A program made the translations under genes and the position numbers. From the NCBI RefSeq assembly GCF_003667345.1, contig NZ_RCWF01000007.1:1-64000 (forward strand): DNA of 64,000 nucleotides. The letters run 5' to 3'. Below, piece after piece: positions 51,781 to 61,097 of the stretch; position 1 is the stretch's first letter; each line of letters begins with the position of its first letter. The notes beneath the pieces were generated by a model. The model worked only from the letters and a program-made list of their open reading frames with translations, did not search any database and had not been told where the DNA came from. This stretch comes from Poseidonibacter antarcticus. GTDB lineage: Bacteria; Campylobacterota; Campylobacteria; Campylobacterales; Arcobacteraceae.

Positions 51781-54663
51781 ATGTTTTCAAATATCTCTAT
51801 AAAAGTAAAGTTATTACTATTGGCTCTTATTACAATAGTTTTTATATCTTTATCTATTGCAATTGATTCTATTTATTCAATAAATCAATTTTCAGATCAA
51901 AATGTAGAAAAGTATAAAAAGAATGCTTATGAAAAAAAAGAAAAAGAGTTACAAAACTATATTTCATTAGCAATGAAAACAGTAGATGCTTATCATAAAA
52001 GAACAGAAATCTCAAAGATAAAACTAGAAGTTCAAGATAATTTAAAAATACAAACAAATTTTTTATTTTCAATTTTACAAGCTGAATATGAAAAATTAAA
52101 AGGTGTTTTATCAGAAGATGCACTTAAGTATAGATTAAAAACTATAGTAGAAGAGAGTAGATATGGTAAAACTGGATATTTTTGGATCAATGATACAAAT
52201 GCTGTTATAGTAATGCATCCTTTTAAACCACAGTTAAATGGTAAAGATCTTACTAATTATAAAGATAAAGGTGGAAAGCAAATATTTAAAGAATTTGCAG
52301 ATTTAGCAAAAGCAAAGAATGAAGGTTTTGTTGACTATGTATGGCCAAAACCTGGATTTGAAACTCCACAGAAAAAAGTATCTTTTGTTAAATTATTTAA
52401 ACCATATAACTGGGTAATAGGAACTGGAGAATATGTATCAGATGTTTCTTCAAAAATAAAAAAAGAAGCTTTAGAAACTATTAGTCAAATGAGATATGGT
52501 AAAACTGGATATTTTTGGATTAATGATTCTTCACCAAAAATGATAATGCATGGAATTAAACATGATTTAGATGGAAAAGATTTATCAAATATTAAAGATA
52601 AGACAGGGAAATATATATTTAAAGAATTTTCAAAAGTTGCAAATGCTGATAAATCAGGTGGCTTGGTAAAATATATGTGGCCAAAACCTGGATTTGATGT
52701 AGAACAACAAAAATTTTCATATGTACAGAAATTCGCAGCTTGGGATTGGGTAATTGGAACAGGTGTTTATATTGATGATGTTGAAGCTGATATTTTATTA
52801 ATGAAAGAAAATACTTCAGAAGAAATTAATGATATTATAATAAGCATTATAATTTTTTCATTGATTGCAATATTATTAGTATATATAATCTACTCATTTT
52901 TAATTAATAAAGCAATTATTACACCACTTTGGAATTTAAATGAAGTTATAAAAAATATGTTAAAAAATGATTCAAATACTAACGAAATTGAAAAATCTTC
53001 TAATGATGAGGTAGGTAAACTAGTTGATAGTTTTAATGCTTATATCCGTAAATTAAAAGATGGTGTAGCTGAAGATGCAAAAGTAATTGAAGAAGTTGAT
53101 GATGTAATTACTAAAGTTAATAATGGATTTTACGTATATAAAGTACAGAAAAATTCTAATAATCCACAAATTCAAGAATTAAGAAATTCAATTAATTCAA
53201 TGATTGAAAAAACAAATGAGAATTTAAGTGTATTAAATAATACTTTACTAAGATATGGAAATTCAGATTTTACATTTGATAGAAAAGAAGCTTCTAGTGA
53301 AGTAAGTGGAATTATTTCTTCTATTAATTCAAGTACAAAATTAATAGGTGTTACTGTTTGTGAATTATTATCAATGATTGTTTCAAGTGGTAAAAAATTA
53401 AATACTGATACCAATATTTTATCTACATCTGCAAATAATTTATCAAGTTCAGCAAATGAACAAGCTGCATCTTTAGAAGAAACGGCAGCAGCATTAGAAG
53501 AGGTAACTTCAATTGTTAAATCAAATGTTCAAAAAGTACATCAAATGTCTTCTTTAGCAAATGATTTACAAATATCATCTAATGAAGGTCAAAATTTAGC
53601 TTCGAAAACAACACAGGCAATGGATGATATTGATAAACAAGTTAATTCAATTAATGATGCAATTACAGTAATAGATCAAATTGCATTCCAAACAAATATA
53701 CTTTCTTTAAATGCAGCAGTAGAAGCAGCGACAGCAGGAGAGGCAGGTAAAGGTTTTGCAGTTGTTGCACAAGAGGTACGAAATTTAGCAAATAGATCAG
53801 CAGAAGCTGCAAAAGAAATTAAAGGTATTGTTGAAACAGCAACGTTAAAAGCGAATGAGGGAAAAGTTATTGCCAATAATATGATTGGTGGATATACTGA
53901 CCTTAATGAAAAAATTACTCAAACAATAGAATTAATTGAAGATGTATCAAGTGCAAGTATTGAAGAGGAAAGTGGAATTGTTCAAATAAATGATGCTATA
54001 AATACCTTAGATCAAGTAACTCAAGTTAATGCAAGTTCTGCTACTACTATTAGTAATTTAGCAAATGAAGTTTCAGGACTATCTGAGAATTTATTAAAAA
54101 TAGCAGATCGAGCAAATTTTAATGAATCAAGTTTAAATGAAATTTCAGATATTGATTTGGTATTCAAAATTTCTAAATTAAAAAATGATCATATTAAATT
54201 CAAAAATACAAATTTTGAAAAAATAGGAACAACTAATATTTCTTGGTCGGTAACTAAATCTAGTGATTGTGATTTAGGAAAATGGATCAAAGAGCAAGAA
54301 AAAAACGCTAAAGAATTTACAAAAAATATAAATTGGAAGAATTTAAAACATAGTCATGAACTTGTACATAGTAGTGTACAAGAATATATAAATGAAACTT
54401 GTAAAGATGACGCTGATAATGATAATTTAACGATGTTCGCAAAACAGTTAGATAAATCTACTCAGGAAGTTTTTATTGCATTAGATCAAATAAAAAAAGA
54501 TAATGTTATAGCTGATAAAAGTAAAGTAGAAAAAGCCACTCCTATTACTAGGATAAAAGAAGATAAGTATAAAGGGTCTAAAACTACAGTAAACACATCA
54601 GTGAACAGGGTAATAGAATCAAAAGTATCAAATAATGATGACGATGAATGGGAAAGCTTCTAA
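51781..54663 (+). CDS. Methyl-accepting chemotaxis protein with two Cache units and a C-terminal CZB domain
   Basis: A 960-residue chemoreceptor. TM1 is at about 8-29. The periplasmic part has two similar Cache units, each opening with YGKTGYFWIND (about 127 and 240). TM2 is near 350-372, then HAMP (from about 375). The signalling domain has the tip IAFQTNILSLNAAVEAATAGEAGKG (about 635, written as one conserved segment). After residue 790 a CZB domain carries H-x-x-F, CDLGKW and HELVH. The last residues EWESF match the W-x-x-F pentapeptide that tethers CheR/CheB. The ligand cannot be read from sequence. Confidence 0.93.
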   Translation: MFSNISIKVKLLLLALITIVFISLSIAIDSIYSINQFSDQNVEKYKKNAYEKKEKELQNYISLAMKTVDAYHKRTEISKIKLEVQDNLKIQTNFLFSILQAEYEKLKGVLSEDALKYRLKTIVEESRYGKTGYFWINDTNAVIVMHPFKPQLNGKDLTNYKDKGGKQIFKEFADLAKAKNEGFVDYVWPKPGFETPQKKVSFVKLFKPYNWVIGTGEYVSDVSSKIKKEALETISQMRYGKTGYFWINDSSPKMIMHGIKHDLDGKDLSNIKDKTGKYIFKEFSKVANADKSGGLVKYMWPKPGFDVEQQKFSYVQKFAAWDWVIGTGVYIDDVEADILLMKENTSEEINDIIISIIIFSLIAILLVYIIYSFLINKAIITPLWNLNEVIKNMLKNDSNTNEIEKSSNDEVGKLVDSFNAYIRKLKDGVAEDAKVIEEVDDVITKVNNGFYVYKVQKNSNNPQIQELRNSINSMIEKTNENLSVLNNTLLRYGNSDFTFDRKEASSEVSGIISSINSSTKLIGVTVCELLSMIVSSGKKLNTDTNILSTSANNLSSSANEQAASLEETAAALEEVTSIVKSNVQKVHQMSSLANDLQISSNEGQNLASKTTQAMDDIDKQVNSINDAITVIDQIAFQTNILSLNAAVEAATAGEAGKGFAVVAQEVRNLANRSAEAAKEIKGIVETATLKANEGKVIANNMIGGYTDLNEKITQTIELIEDVSSASIEEESGIVQINDAINTLDQVTQVNASSATTISNLANEVSGLSENLLKIADRANFNESSLNEISDIDLVFKISKLKNDHIKFKNTNFEKIGTTNISWSVTKSSDCDLGKWIKEQEKNAKEFTKNINWKNLKHSHELVHSSVQEYINETCKDDADNDNLTMFAKQLDKSTQEVFIALDQIKKDNVIADKSKVEKATPITRIKEDKYKGSKTTVNTSVNRVIESKVSNNDDDEWESF

Positions 54664-54678
54664 GAAGCTTTCTTTTTT
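54652..54678. terminator. Terminator built into the end of the chemoreceptor gene
   Basis: GAAAGCTTC (54652-54660) pairs with GAAGCTTTC (54664-54672) with the stop codon TAA as the loop, followed by six T. The 5' arm encodes the last residues (ESF). It ends right beside the end of the convergent rhodanese gene (54677). Confidence 0.85.
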
Positions 54679-55351
54679 AATTTGGTTTAATTGTCGGGAA
54701 ACCTAAACTTAACCATGATTGAATTCCACCTCTATACCATTTAAGTTTTTCTTCTGGATATCCAATAGCAATTAAGTTTTTCATAGATAGAGGTGATTGT
54801 CCACACCAAACTCCATTACAAAATAGTAATAATTCTTTTGCATTCGTAAAATCATAACCGTCATCTGTAATTTCAACACCTAATATATCCATCGCATCAA
54901 CAAAATCATCAGGATATTGAGCCTTATTCAAGTGAATAAATGGAACATTAACAGCACTAGGTATTGTTTGATTTAAATACCAATTTACAGTTCGTGAGTC
55001 AACTAAAAGCATATTTTCATTATCATTTGCTTTGTCAATAAAATCTAAAACTTCAATTTCACCATAAGTTTCAACCTTAGGAGAATATTTTATTGGAGAA
55101 ACTTTTCCTAAATAAGTAATAAAACTTTTTTTACAATCTTGGGGAACTTTTTCATCTACTAAATTCCCACCTAAAATAGTGCTAGGATTAAATTTAACAC
55201 CTTTACAATTATCTGGTTTCTCTCTTTTTATTGTGATGCTCTTTATTTCATCATTAGAATCTGTATATGAAACATCCACACCAATTGTCTCTAAGGAAGA
55301 AGCACTTAAAAAACTACTTACTAGTATACTTGATATTATTAACTTTTTCAT
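54677..55351 (-). CDS. Secreted rhodanese-domain protein, paralogue of the sox one
   Basis: A 224-residue secreted protein (signal MKKLIISSILVSSFLSASS) with an N-terminal extension containing two Cys (PDNCKG, QDCKK). The rhodanese domain shows LLVDSRTVNWYLNQTIPSAVNVPF (two blocks), active-site loop LLFCNGVWCGQSP, and YRGGIQSWLSLGF. The C-N-G-x-W-C-G-Q loop matches the 45451 protein, so the two share an origin. It lies convergent to the chemoreceptor, on its own transcript. Sulfane-sulfur handling in the periplasm is likely; the exact reaction is unknown. Confidence 0.87.
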   Translation of the reverse strand: MKKLIISSILVSSFLSASSLETIGVDVSYTDSNDEIKSITIKREKPDNCKGVKFNPSTILGGNLVDEKVPQDCKKSFITYLGKVSPIKYSPKVETYGEIEVLDFIDKANDNENMLLVDSRTVNWYLNQTIPSAVNVPFIHLNKAQYPDDFVDAMDILGVEITDDGYDFTNAKELLLFCNGVWCGQSPLSMKNLIAIGYPEEKLKWYRGGIQSWLSLGFPTIKPN

Positions 55352-55444
55352 TTTATTCCTTTGTATAATATAGTTATTTATTATATATTATTAATTTTAA
55401 AGTTGACTAAAATACTTTGATATTATAATTATATAAAATTTAGG

Positions 55445-55450
55445 TATAAT
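55445..55450 (+). promoter_or_regulatory. -10 box for the U32 gene
   Basis: TATAAT in the context TTAGGTATAATTGCGC, about 50 bases before the ATG. A further TATAAT-like box lies near 55413. The gap from 55352 is otherwise AT-rich with no feature. Confidence 0.5.
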
Positions 55451-55500
55451 TGCGCTTTTAACAAATATTAATAAATTATAAATATTACCAAGGACACATT

Positions 55501-56781
55501 ATGAATAATAACAAAGTAGAATTACTATCACCTGCAGGAAGTTTAGAAAAAATGAAAATTGCAATAAACTACGGTGCAGATGCAGTTTATGCTGGAGTTT
55601 CTCACTTCTCTTTACGAATTAGAGCAGGTAAAGAATTTACATTTGAGACATTTAAAGAAGGGATTGAATATGCACATGCTCGTGGAAAAAAAGTATATGC
55701 AACAATCAATGGATTTCCTTTTAATTCACAAATTGATTTACTAAAAAAACACATTGAAAAGATGGCAGAACTTAAACCTGATGCTTTTATCGTAGCAGCT
55801 CCTGGTGTTGTTAGATTATGTAGAGAAATAGCACCTGAGATTGATATTCATTTATCAACACAAGCTAATGTTCTTAATTATCTAGATGCTCAAGTATTCT
55901 GGGATATGGGTGTTAAAAGAATTGTTGTTGCACGTGAAATATCATTAAAAGATGTTATTCAAATTAAAAAGCATTTACCAGAAATGGAAATAGAGATTTT
56001 TGTGCATGGTTCAATGTGTTTTGCTTATTCTGGAAGATGTTTGATCTCAGCTGTTCAAAGTGGACGAGTTCCAAATAGAGGTTCATGTGCAAATGATTGT
56101 AGATTTAATTATACGTTATATGCAGAAAGTGAAAATCAAAGTACATTATTTAGACTTGAAGAAGATCCAGGTGTTGGAACGTATATTTTTAATTCAAAAG
56201 ATATGAACTTAGCTTCGCATATTCAAGAAATTCTTGATTCAGGTGCAGTTGATTCACTTAAAATTGAAGGTAGAACTAAATCTCCATATTATGCAGCAGT
56301 AACAGCACATGCATATAGAGAAGCAATTGATGATTATTATGCCAATACATTTGATGCCGATAAATATCAAAGAGAACTTCATACTACAAAAAATAGAGGT
56401 TTTACAGATGCTTATTTAGTTCATAGACCATTTGATAAATTGGATTCTCAAAATCATGAATATGCATTATCAAAAGGTTCATATGAAGTTACTGGACTTA
56501 TTACAGAAGATGAAAAGCATTTTATGTGTAAGTATAAAGTTTATCCAAATCAAGATATAGAAATTTTCACTCCAAAAGATACAAAAATCGTTGAATGTGA
56601 TAACGAAATTGGGAAAATTTACAAAAAAGAAGATGGAATTTATTATATTAATTTCAAAAAAATCTTAACTGAAACAAATAAGCAAATGGAATCTGTTCAT
56701 AGTGGTAATACTAATAAAATTCAATTACCAGGTACATTGCCTTATTTAACAATATTAAGAACAGAAAATACTGAAATATAG
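55501..56781 (+). CDS. U32 family protein, TrhP/YegQ-like tRNA hydroxylation protein
   Basis: A 426-residue U32 'peptidase' family member. It opens VELLSPAGSLEKMKIAINYGADAVY, has EIFVHGSMCFAYSGRCLIS, then SGRVPNRGSCANDCR, the conserved Cys cluster, and KIEGRTKSPYYAA. Characterised relatives (TrhP) act in prephenate-dependent 5-hydroxylation of uridine-34 in tRNA, not proteolysis. The assignment is by family resemblance. The function could also be that of the 23S rRNA hydroxylase RlhA, which is longer. AAGGACACATT precedes the ATG. Confidence 0.87.
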   Translation: MNNNKVELLSPAGSLEKMKIAINYGADAVYAGVSHFSLRIRAGKEFTFETFKEGIEYAHARGKKVYATINGFPFNSQIDLLKKHIEKMAELKPDAFIVAAPGVVRLCREIAPEIDIHLSTQANVLNYLDAQVFWDMGVKRIVVAREISLKDVIQIKKHLPEMEIEIFVHGSMCFAYSGRCLISAVQSGRVPNRGSCANDCRFNYTLYAESENQSTLFRLEEDPGVGTYIFNSKDMNLASHIQEILDSGAVDSLKIEGRTKSPYYAAVTAHAYREAIDDYYANTFDADKYQRELHTTKNRGFTDAYLVHRPFDKLDSQNHEYALSKGSYEVTGLITEDEKHFMCKYKVYPNQDIEIFTPKDTKIVECDNEIGKIYKKEDGIYYINFKKILTETNKQMESVHSGNTNKIQLPGTLPYLTILRTENTEI

Positions 56782-56796
56782 GTATTTAATAAAACA

Positions 56797-58104
56797 ATGA
56801 TTTTTTTTAGAGTTTCCCAAAATATTAATATAAAAACTACTGATGGTACTTTAGTTGCTTACCACAAATTTAAAATGCCATCAAACTTAGAGAACGAGAC
56901 TGTTTATATCTCAACTCAAAATGATTTTGAGGATTTAAAAGAAGTTTTTAAAAATGTAGATAAAGTAAAATATACTACAAGATTTTTGAAAGAAGATAAA
57001 ATTAAAAGCTTAGCAAATTTCCCTATTGAATTGGGAATTTCTAATGAGAATGAATATTTAAAATCTCTTAAGTATGAAAAAGATATAAAAAAAAATATTA
57101 TAAAAGATAAAGAAGAAATAATTTCTTTATTGAATGATTCAAAACAAGTTGATTTATATAAACAATTAGTATCTAAGAAAAAAGATGAAGTATCGATAGT
57201 AATTATTGGCAGACTTGGAAAAAGTATTAGTGAAATGATAAGTGCATCAACAGCACTTAGAATTTTATATGATAAATTAAAAGAAGTTTTTAAAAATGTT
57301 AAAATGGATTTATATATAAATGCATCAAATAACAATTTTTATTCAAGAGATAGACAAATTTATCTTAAACAGAATTTTATAAATGAAGTATTGCCACTAA
57401 GTATTACAAGTAAGAAATTTTTTACTTATGATTATTTTATTGATAATAGTTCTGTGATTGAAAAATCATCTTATTTTCAGAACTTAAATTATGTTGATGC
57501 GTGGTTATATAAGTTTGGATTAGATTATAAAAAAATACCTTCTTCTTTAAAATATAATGAATTAAGTATTGATAATATTAAAGTCTCAAAAAGTCTAGAA
57601 AATAAAATAAATTTATTAAAAACAAAAGGAAAAATACTTTTATTTCATCCTTTTTCAGCAAGTGTAAAAAAGACAATACCTCAAAATATTGCTTCTTCAA
57701 TACTAACTAAAATGTTAACAAAATTTGATGATTATACTATTATTTCAACTTTAAATATTGATACAAAAATTGATGATGATAGATATGTAAATTTATCTAA
57801 AGAATCTAAGAGTATAAATGATTTTATTTATATTATTTCTCAAATGGATTCGATTATAACAACGGATACATCAACTTTTCATATATCAGATGCCTTTATG
57901 ATACCAACTATTGTATTATCAACTGACAAAGAAATTGATAAAAGAGTGAAGTATTATAATTACACAAAAGTAATAAAAATTAAAGATGAATCGAAGTCTT
58001 TATCCAAGTTCATTTATGATAATGATTCTTTAACATTGTATAGATTTAAATCGTGGGAAAAGCTGAAATTATCGAAGATTATTAAACTATTAGATACTTT
58101 TTGA
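56797..58104 (+). CDS. GT9-like (heptosyltransferase-fold) protein, function unknown
   Basis: A 435-residue cytoplasmic protein. The C-terminal part (about 240-420) resembles the GT9 donor domain: GKILLFHPFSASVKKTIP, IISQMDSIITTDTSTFHISDAF, MIPTIVLST. In true LPS heptosyltransferases the D-S/T-x-x-x-H-x-A-A motif is DTSTFHISDA here. The N-terminal region is poorly conserved to my eye. No neighbouring heptose gene is present. It could be an LPS or glycan transferase or a non-enzymatic relative. It starts 15 bases after the U32 gene and is likely in the same operon. Confidence 0.7.
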   Translation: MIFFRVSQNINIKTTDGTLVAYHKFKMPSNLENETVYISTQNDFEDLKEVFKNVDKVKYTTRFLKEDKIKSLANFPIELGISNENEYLKSLKYEKDIKKNIIKDKEEIISLLNDSKQVDLYKQLVSKKKDEVSIVIIGRLGKSISEMISASTALRILYDKLKEVFKNVKMDLYINASNNNFYSRDRQIYLKQNFINEVLPLSITSKKFFTYDYFIDNSSVIEKSSYFQNLNYVDAWLYKFGLDYKKIPSSLKYNELSIDNIKVSKSLENKINLLKTKGKILLFHPFSASVKKTIPQNIASSILTKMLTKFDDYTIISTLNIDTKIDDDRYVNLSKESKSINDFIYIISQMDSIITTDTSTFHISDAFMIPTIVLSTDKEIDKRVKYYNYTKVIKIKDESKSLSKFIYDNDSLTLYRFKSWEKLKLSKIIKLLDTF

Positions 58105-58110
58105 TATAAT
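58105..58110 (+). promoter_or_regulatory. -10 box for purE
   Basis: TATAAT in the context TTTTTGATATAATCGTG, 31 bases before the purE ATG and starting directly after the previous gene's stop. Confidence 0.5.
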
Positions 58111-58141
58111 CGTGACTTTATAGAAAATACAAGGAATAAAA

Positions 58142-58636
58142 ATGAATTTTATATCAATTATTATGGGTAGTAAATCTGACTATGAAATTATGAAACACTG
58201 TGCAGATACGTTCGAAAGATTTAATGTAAATTATGAACTTATTATCTCATCAGCTCATAGATCTCCAACAAGAACTAAAAATTATATTAAAGAAGCAGAA
58301 GAAAAAGGTGCTATTGCATTTATTGCAGCTGCTGGTATGGCAGCTCATTTAGCAGGTGCTTTAGCATCTGTTACAACTAAACCTGTTATTGGTGTTCCAA
58401 TGAAAGGTGGAGCAATGGATGGAATGGATGCAATGCTTTCTACTGTTCAAATGCCAGCTGGTATGCCTGTTGGTACTGTTGCACTTGGAAGATCAGGTGC
58501 TATTAATGCAGCATATTTTGCAATGCAAATTCTCGCAATTACAAATAAAGAATTAGCTGTAAAATTAAAAGAAGATAGAATTGTTCAGGCTAAAAAAGTT
58601 GAAACAGATTCTAAAGAAGTAGAAGTACTTTTATAA
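58142..58636 (+). CDS. purE: N5-carboxyaminoimidazole ribonucleotide mutase PurE
   Basis: Purine biosynthesis: converts N5-CAIR to CAIR. The family sequence is clear: IIMGSKSDYEIM (Ser/Asp at the active site), ISSAHRSPTRT, FIAAAGMAAHLAGALASVT and GRSGAINAAYFAMQIL. The length of 164 residues is standard. AAGGAATAAAA provides the ribosome site, and a hairpin follows. Confidence 0.97.
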   Translation: MNFISIIMGSKSDYEIMKHCADTFERFNVNYELIISSAHRSPTRTKNYIKEAEEKGAIAFIAAAGMAAHLAGALASVTTKPVIGVPMKGGAMDGMDAMLSTVQMPAGMPVGTVALGRSGAINAAYFAMQILAITNKELAVKLKEDRIVQAKKVETDSKEVEVLL

Positions 58637-58642
58637 TATAAA

Positions 58643-58672
58643 TTAGTGCTATTTTATTAGCACTGATTTTAC
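58643..58672 (+). terminator. Terminator after purE
   Basis: AGTGCTA (58645-58651) pairs with TAGCACT (58658-58664), then GATTTTACTTTTT. A moderate intrinsic terminator. Confidence 0.65.
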
Positions 58673-58727
58673 TTTTTATTAAAATCAAAAATATATCAAA
58701 ACAAAATTAACACTAGGGATTAAATAG

Positions 58728-59609
58728 ATGCTTACATTTTCACAAATTCTATTAAAATTACAAGAATTTTGGGCAAAAGAAGGATGTAATATTGTACAAC
58801 CTTATGATATTCCAGCTGGTGCTGGAACTTTTCATCCAGCAACACTTTTACGAAGTTTAGACTCAACACCTTGGTCAACAGCTTATGTTGCACCAAGTAG
58901 AAGACCAACTGATGGAAGATATGGAGAAAATCCAAATAGATTAGGTGCTTATTATCAATTTCAAGCATTAATTAAACCAAGTCCTGACAATATTCAGGAT
59001 TTATATCTTCAATCATTAGAATATTTAGGTTTAGATTTATCTAAGCATGATGTTAGATTTGTTGAAGATAACTGGGAATCTCCAACACTAGGTGCATGGG
59101 GACTTGGTTGGGAAGTTTGGCTTGATGGAATGGAAGTTACTCAATTTACTTATTTTCAACAAGTAGGAGGAATTGCGTGTGATCCTGTTGCTGTTGAAAT
59201 TACATATGGAACAGAAAGACTTGCAATGTATTTACAAGGTGTTGATTCTGTATTTGATATTGTATGGAATGAAAATAAATATGGAACTACAACTTATGCA
59301 GATGTTCATAAAGAAAGTGAATATGAATTTTCAAAATATAACTTTGAAATAGCTAATACAGAAATGTTATTTAGACATTTTGATGATGCTTTTAAAGAAT
59401 GTAATATTTGTCTTGAAAATGGACTTCCTCTTCCTGCTTATGATCAATGTATGATGGCATCACATGCTTTTAATACATTAGATGCAAGAAAAGCTATTTC
59501 AGTAACTGAAAGACAAAATTATATTTTAAAGGTACGAGAATTATCTCAAGGTTGTGCTGTTTTATATAAAAGTCAAGAAGAAGAAAGACTAAAAAGAATA
59601 GGTAGATAA
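58728..59609 (+). CDS. glyQ: Glycyl-tRNA synthetase alpha subunit
   Basis: Catalytic subunit of the bacterial alpha2beta2 GlyRS; the beta subunit (glyS) is not in this window. The N-terminus [19 protein letters not shown] and then [11 protein letters not shown] is diagnostic. [11 protein letters not shown] and [12 protein letters not shown] are further family motifs. The length of 293 residues fits. It heads the conserved run glyQ - Nif3 - flgZ-like - waaA - rlu. Confidence 0.97.
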   Translation: MLTFSQILLKLQEFWAKEGCNIVQPYDIPAGAGTFHPATLLRSLDSTPWSTAYVAPSRRPTDGRYGENPNRLGAYYQFQALIKPSPDNIQDLYLQSLEYLGLDLSKHDVRFVEDNWESPTLGAWGLGWEVWLDGMEVTQFTYFQQVGGIACDPVAVEITYGTERLAMYLQGVDSVFDIVWNENKYGTTTYADVHKESEYEFSKYNFEIANTEMLFRHFDDAFKECNICLENGLPLPAYDQCMMASHAFNTLDARKAISVTERQNYILKVRELSQGCAVLYKSQEEERLKRIGR

Positions 59610-59615
59610 ATAATA

Positions 59616-60371
59616 GTGAAAGTACAAAATATATACAATTTTTTAAATGATCTATCACCTTTTTCATATCAAGAAAAATGGGATAATAGTGGACTTCTTG
59701 TAGGTTCTTTAGATGATGAAATAAAAAAAGTATATATTAGTATTGATTTAGATGAAGAATTAATTGATGAAGTTGAAGACAATTCTTTAATTATTACCCA
59801 TCATCCTTTGATTTTTTCAGCTTTAAAAAAAATTAATTATGATTCATATAGTACTAAATTATTACAAAAATTAATTAAAAAAGATATAGCTTTAATTTCA
59901 ATGCATACAAATATAGATAAAACGCATTTAAATAAATATGTAGTAAGTGAGATTTTAGGTTTTAAAATTGAAAATACAGATGAATTTATATCTTATGCAA
60001 ATGTAAATATGAAGTTTAATGATTTAGTAAAATATGTATCAAAAAAATTGGATTTAAAAACTACAAAAGCCGTTAAATGTAACAATTTTATAAAAAATGT
60101 AGCAATTGTTACAGGTGCAGGGATGTCTTTAATTAGTGAAGTAAAAGCAGATTGTTTCTTAACAGGTGATATAAAATATCATGATGCAATGGAAGCAAAA
60201 GCTAGAGGTATTTCATTAATTGATATAAGACATTATGAGAGTGAAAGACACTTTAGCAACTTGCTAGAGGGACTTCTTTCAGAATATTTGAAAAAAAATG
60301 AATTAAAAGCTATAATAACAGCTTCAAAAAATCCATTTGATTTTTTTATAGAAGGAGAAACTATTGAATAA
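59616..60371 (+). CDS. Nif3-like dinuclear metal centre protein (DUF34)
   Basis: A 251-residue Nif3/YbgI-family protein, often called GTP cyclohydrolase 1 type 2, though that activity is not general. Metal-binding features: ITHHPLIFSALKKINYD near residues 60-70, MHTNID, then LTGDIKYHDAMEAKARG and IDIRHYESE near the C-terminus. The start is GTG at 59616, 6 bases after glyQ. The end overlaps the next gene by 8 bases. Same order as HP0959-HP0958 in Helicobacter pylori. Confidence 0.88.
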   Translation: MKVQNIYNFLNDLSPFSYQEKWDNSGLLVGSLDDEIKKVYISIDLDEELIDEVEDNSLIITHHPLIFSALKKINYDSYSTKLLQKLIKKDIALISMHTNIDKTHLNKYVVSEILGFKIENTDEFISYANVNMKFNDLVKYVSKKLDLKTTKAVKCNNFIKNVAIVTGAGMSLISEVKADCFLTGDIKYHDAMEAKARGISLIDIRHYESERHFSNLLEGLLSEYLKKNELKAIITASKNPFDFFIEGETIE

Positions 60372-61095
60372 GTATTTACAGGATTTAATCAAATTATCTA
60401 AATTTGATACATCAATTAGCATGTTCGAACCAAAAATCGAAAATGAAAAAGCAAAACTTGCAACATTTGTTGAAACAGCAGAAGATATTAAGGCATCAAT
60501 AAATGCTTTATATCTAGAAGTTGATGATATCAAATCTAAAAGAAGTAAGAATAATGTTCACTTAAGTGAATTAAAATCTAAGTTAGACGATATTTCTAAG
60601 AAGAATGATAATATTCAAACAGAAAAAGAGTTAAAAGCTTTACAATTAGAAGAAGAAATTGCTAAAGAACAAATTACTTTCGCAAATGAAGAAATAAATA
60701 GATTAGATACATTAAGTGAGTCTAAAGAAGAAACACTTAAAGAATTACAAGAACAATTAACTGAAGAAGAAGAATCTATTAAAGATATTCAAGTTGCAGT
60801 TGATAATACTATTGAAGAAATCAATAAAGAACGAAATCTTGTATATCAAGAAAGAAGTGAATTATTAGAGAAATTTGATAATAAAATTTTAACATTCTAT
60901 GAAAAAATTAAAAGATGGGCAAAAGATTCTGCTGTTGTTCCTGTAAAAAAACAAGCATGTTATGGTTGTCATATGAAAATTAATGATAAAACATACGCAG
61001 AAGTTATAAAATCAGAAGAGATTGTAAACTGTCCACATTGTGGTAGAATTCTTTATAAAGAAGATGAAATAGAAGAACAAACACAAAAGGCTTAA
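60364..61095 (+). CDS. FlgZ/HP0958-like coiled-coil zinc-ribbon protein
   Basis: A 243-residue protein: a long helical hairpin (about 25-180) followed by a C-terminal zinc ribbon with C199-x-x-C202 and C223-x-x-C226 (CYGCH and CPHCG). This matches Helicobacter HP0958 (FlgZ), which protects RpoN and is needed for flagellum assembly. The start is TTG at 60364, overlapping the upstream stop, with AGAAGGAG ahead. Gene order on both sides equals Helicobacter. The flagellar role is inferred from orthology. Confidence 0.85.
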   Translation: MNKYLQDLIKLSKFDTSISMFEPKIENEKAKLATFVETAEDIKASINALYLEVDDIKSKRSKNNVHLSELKSKLDDISKKNDNIQTEKELKALQLEEEIAKEQITFANEEINRLDTLSESKEETLKELQEQLTEEEESIKDIQVAVDNTIEEINKERNLVYQERSELLEKFDNKILTFYEKIKRWAKDSAVVPVKKQACYGCHMKINDKTYAEVIKSEEIVNCPHCGRILYKEDEIEEQTQKA

Positions 61096-61097
61096 TT

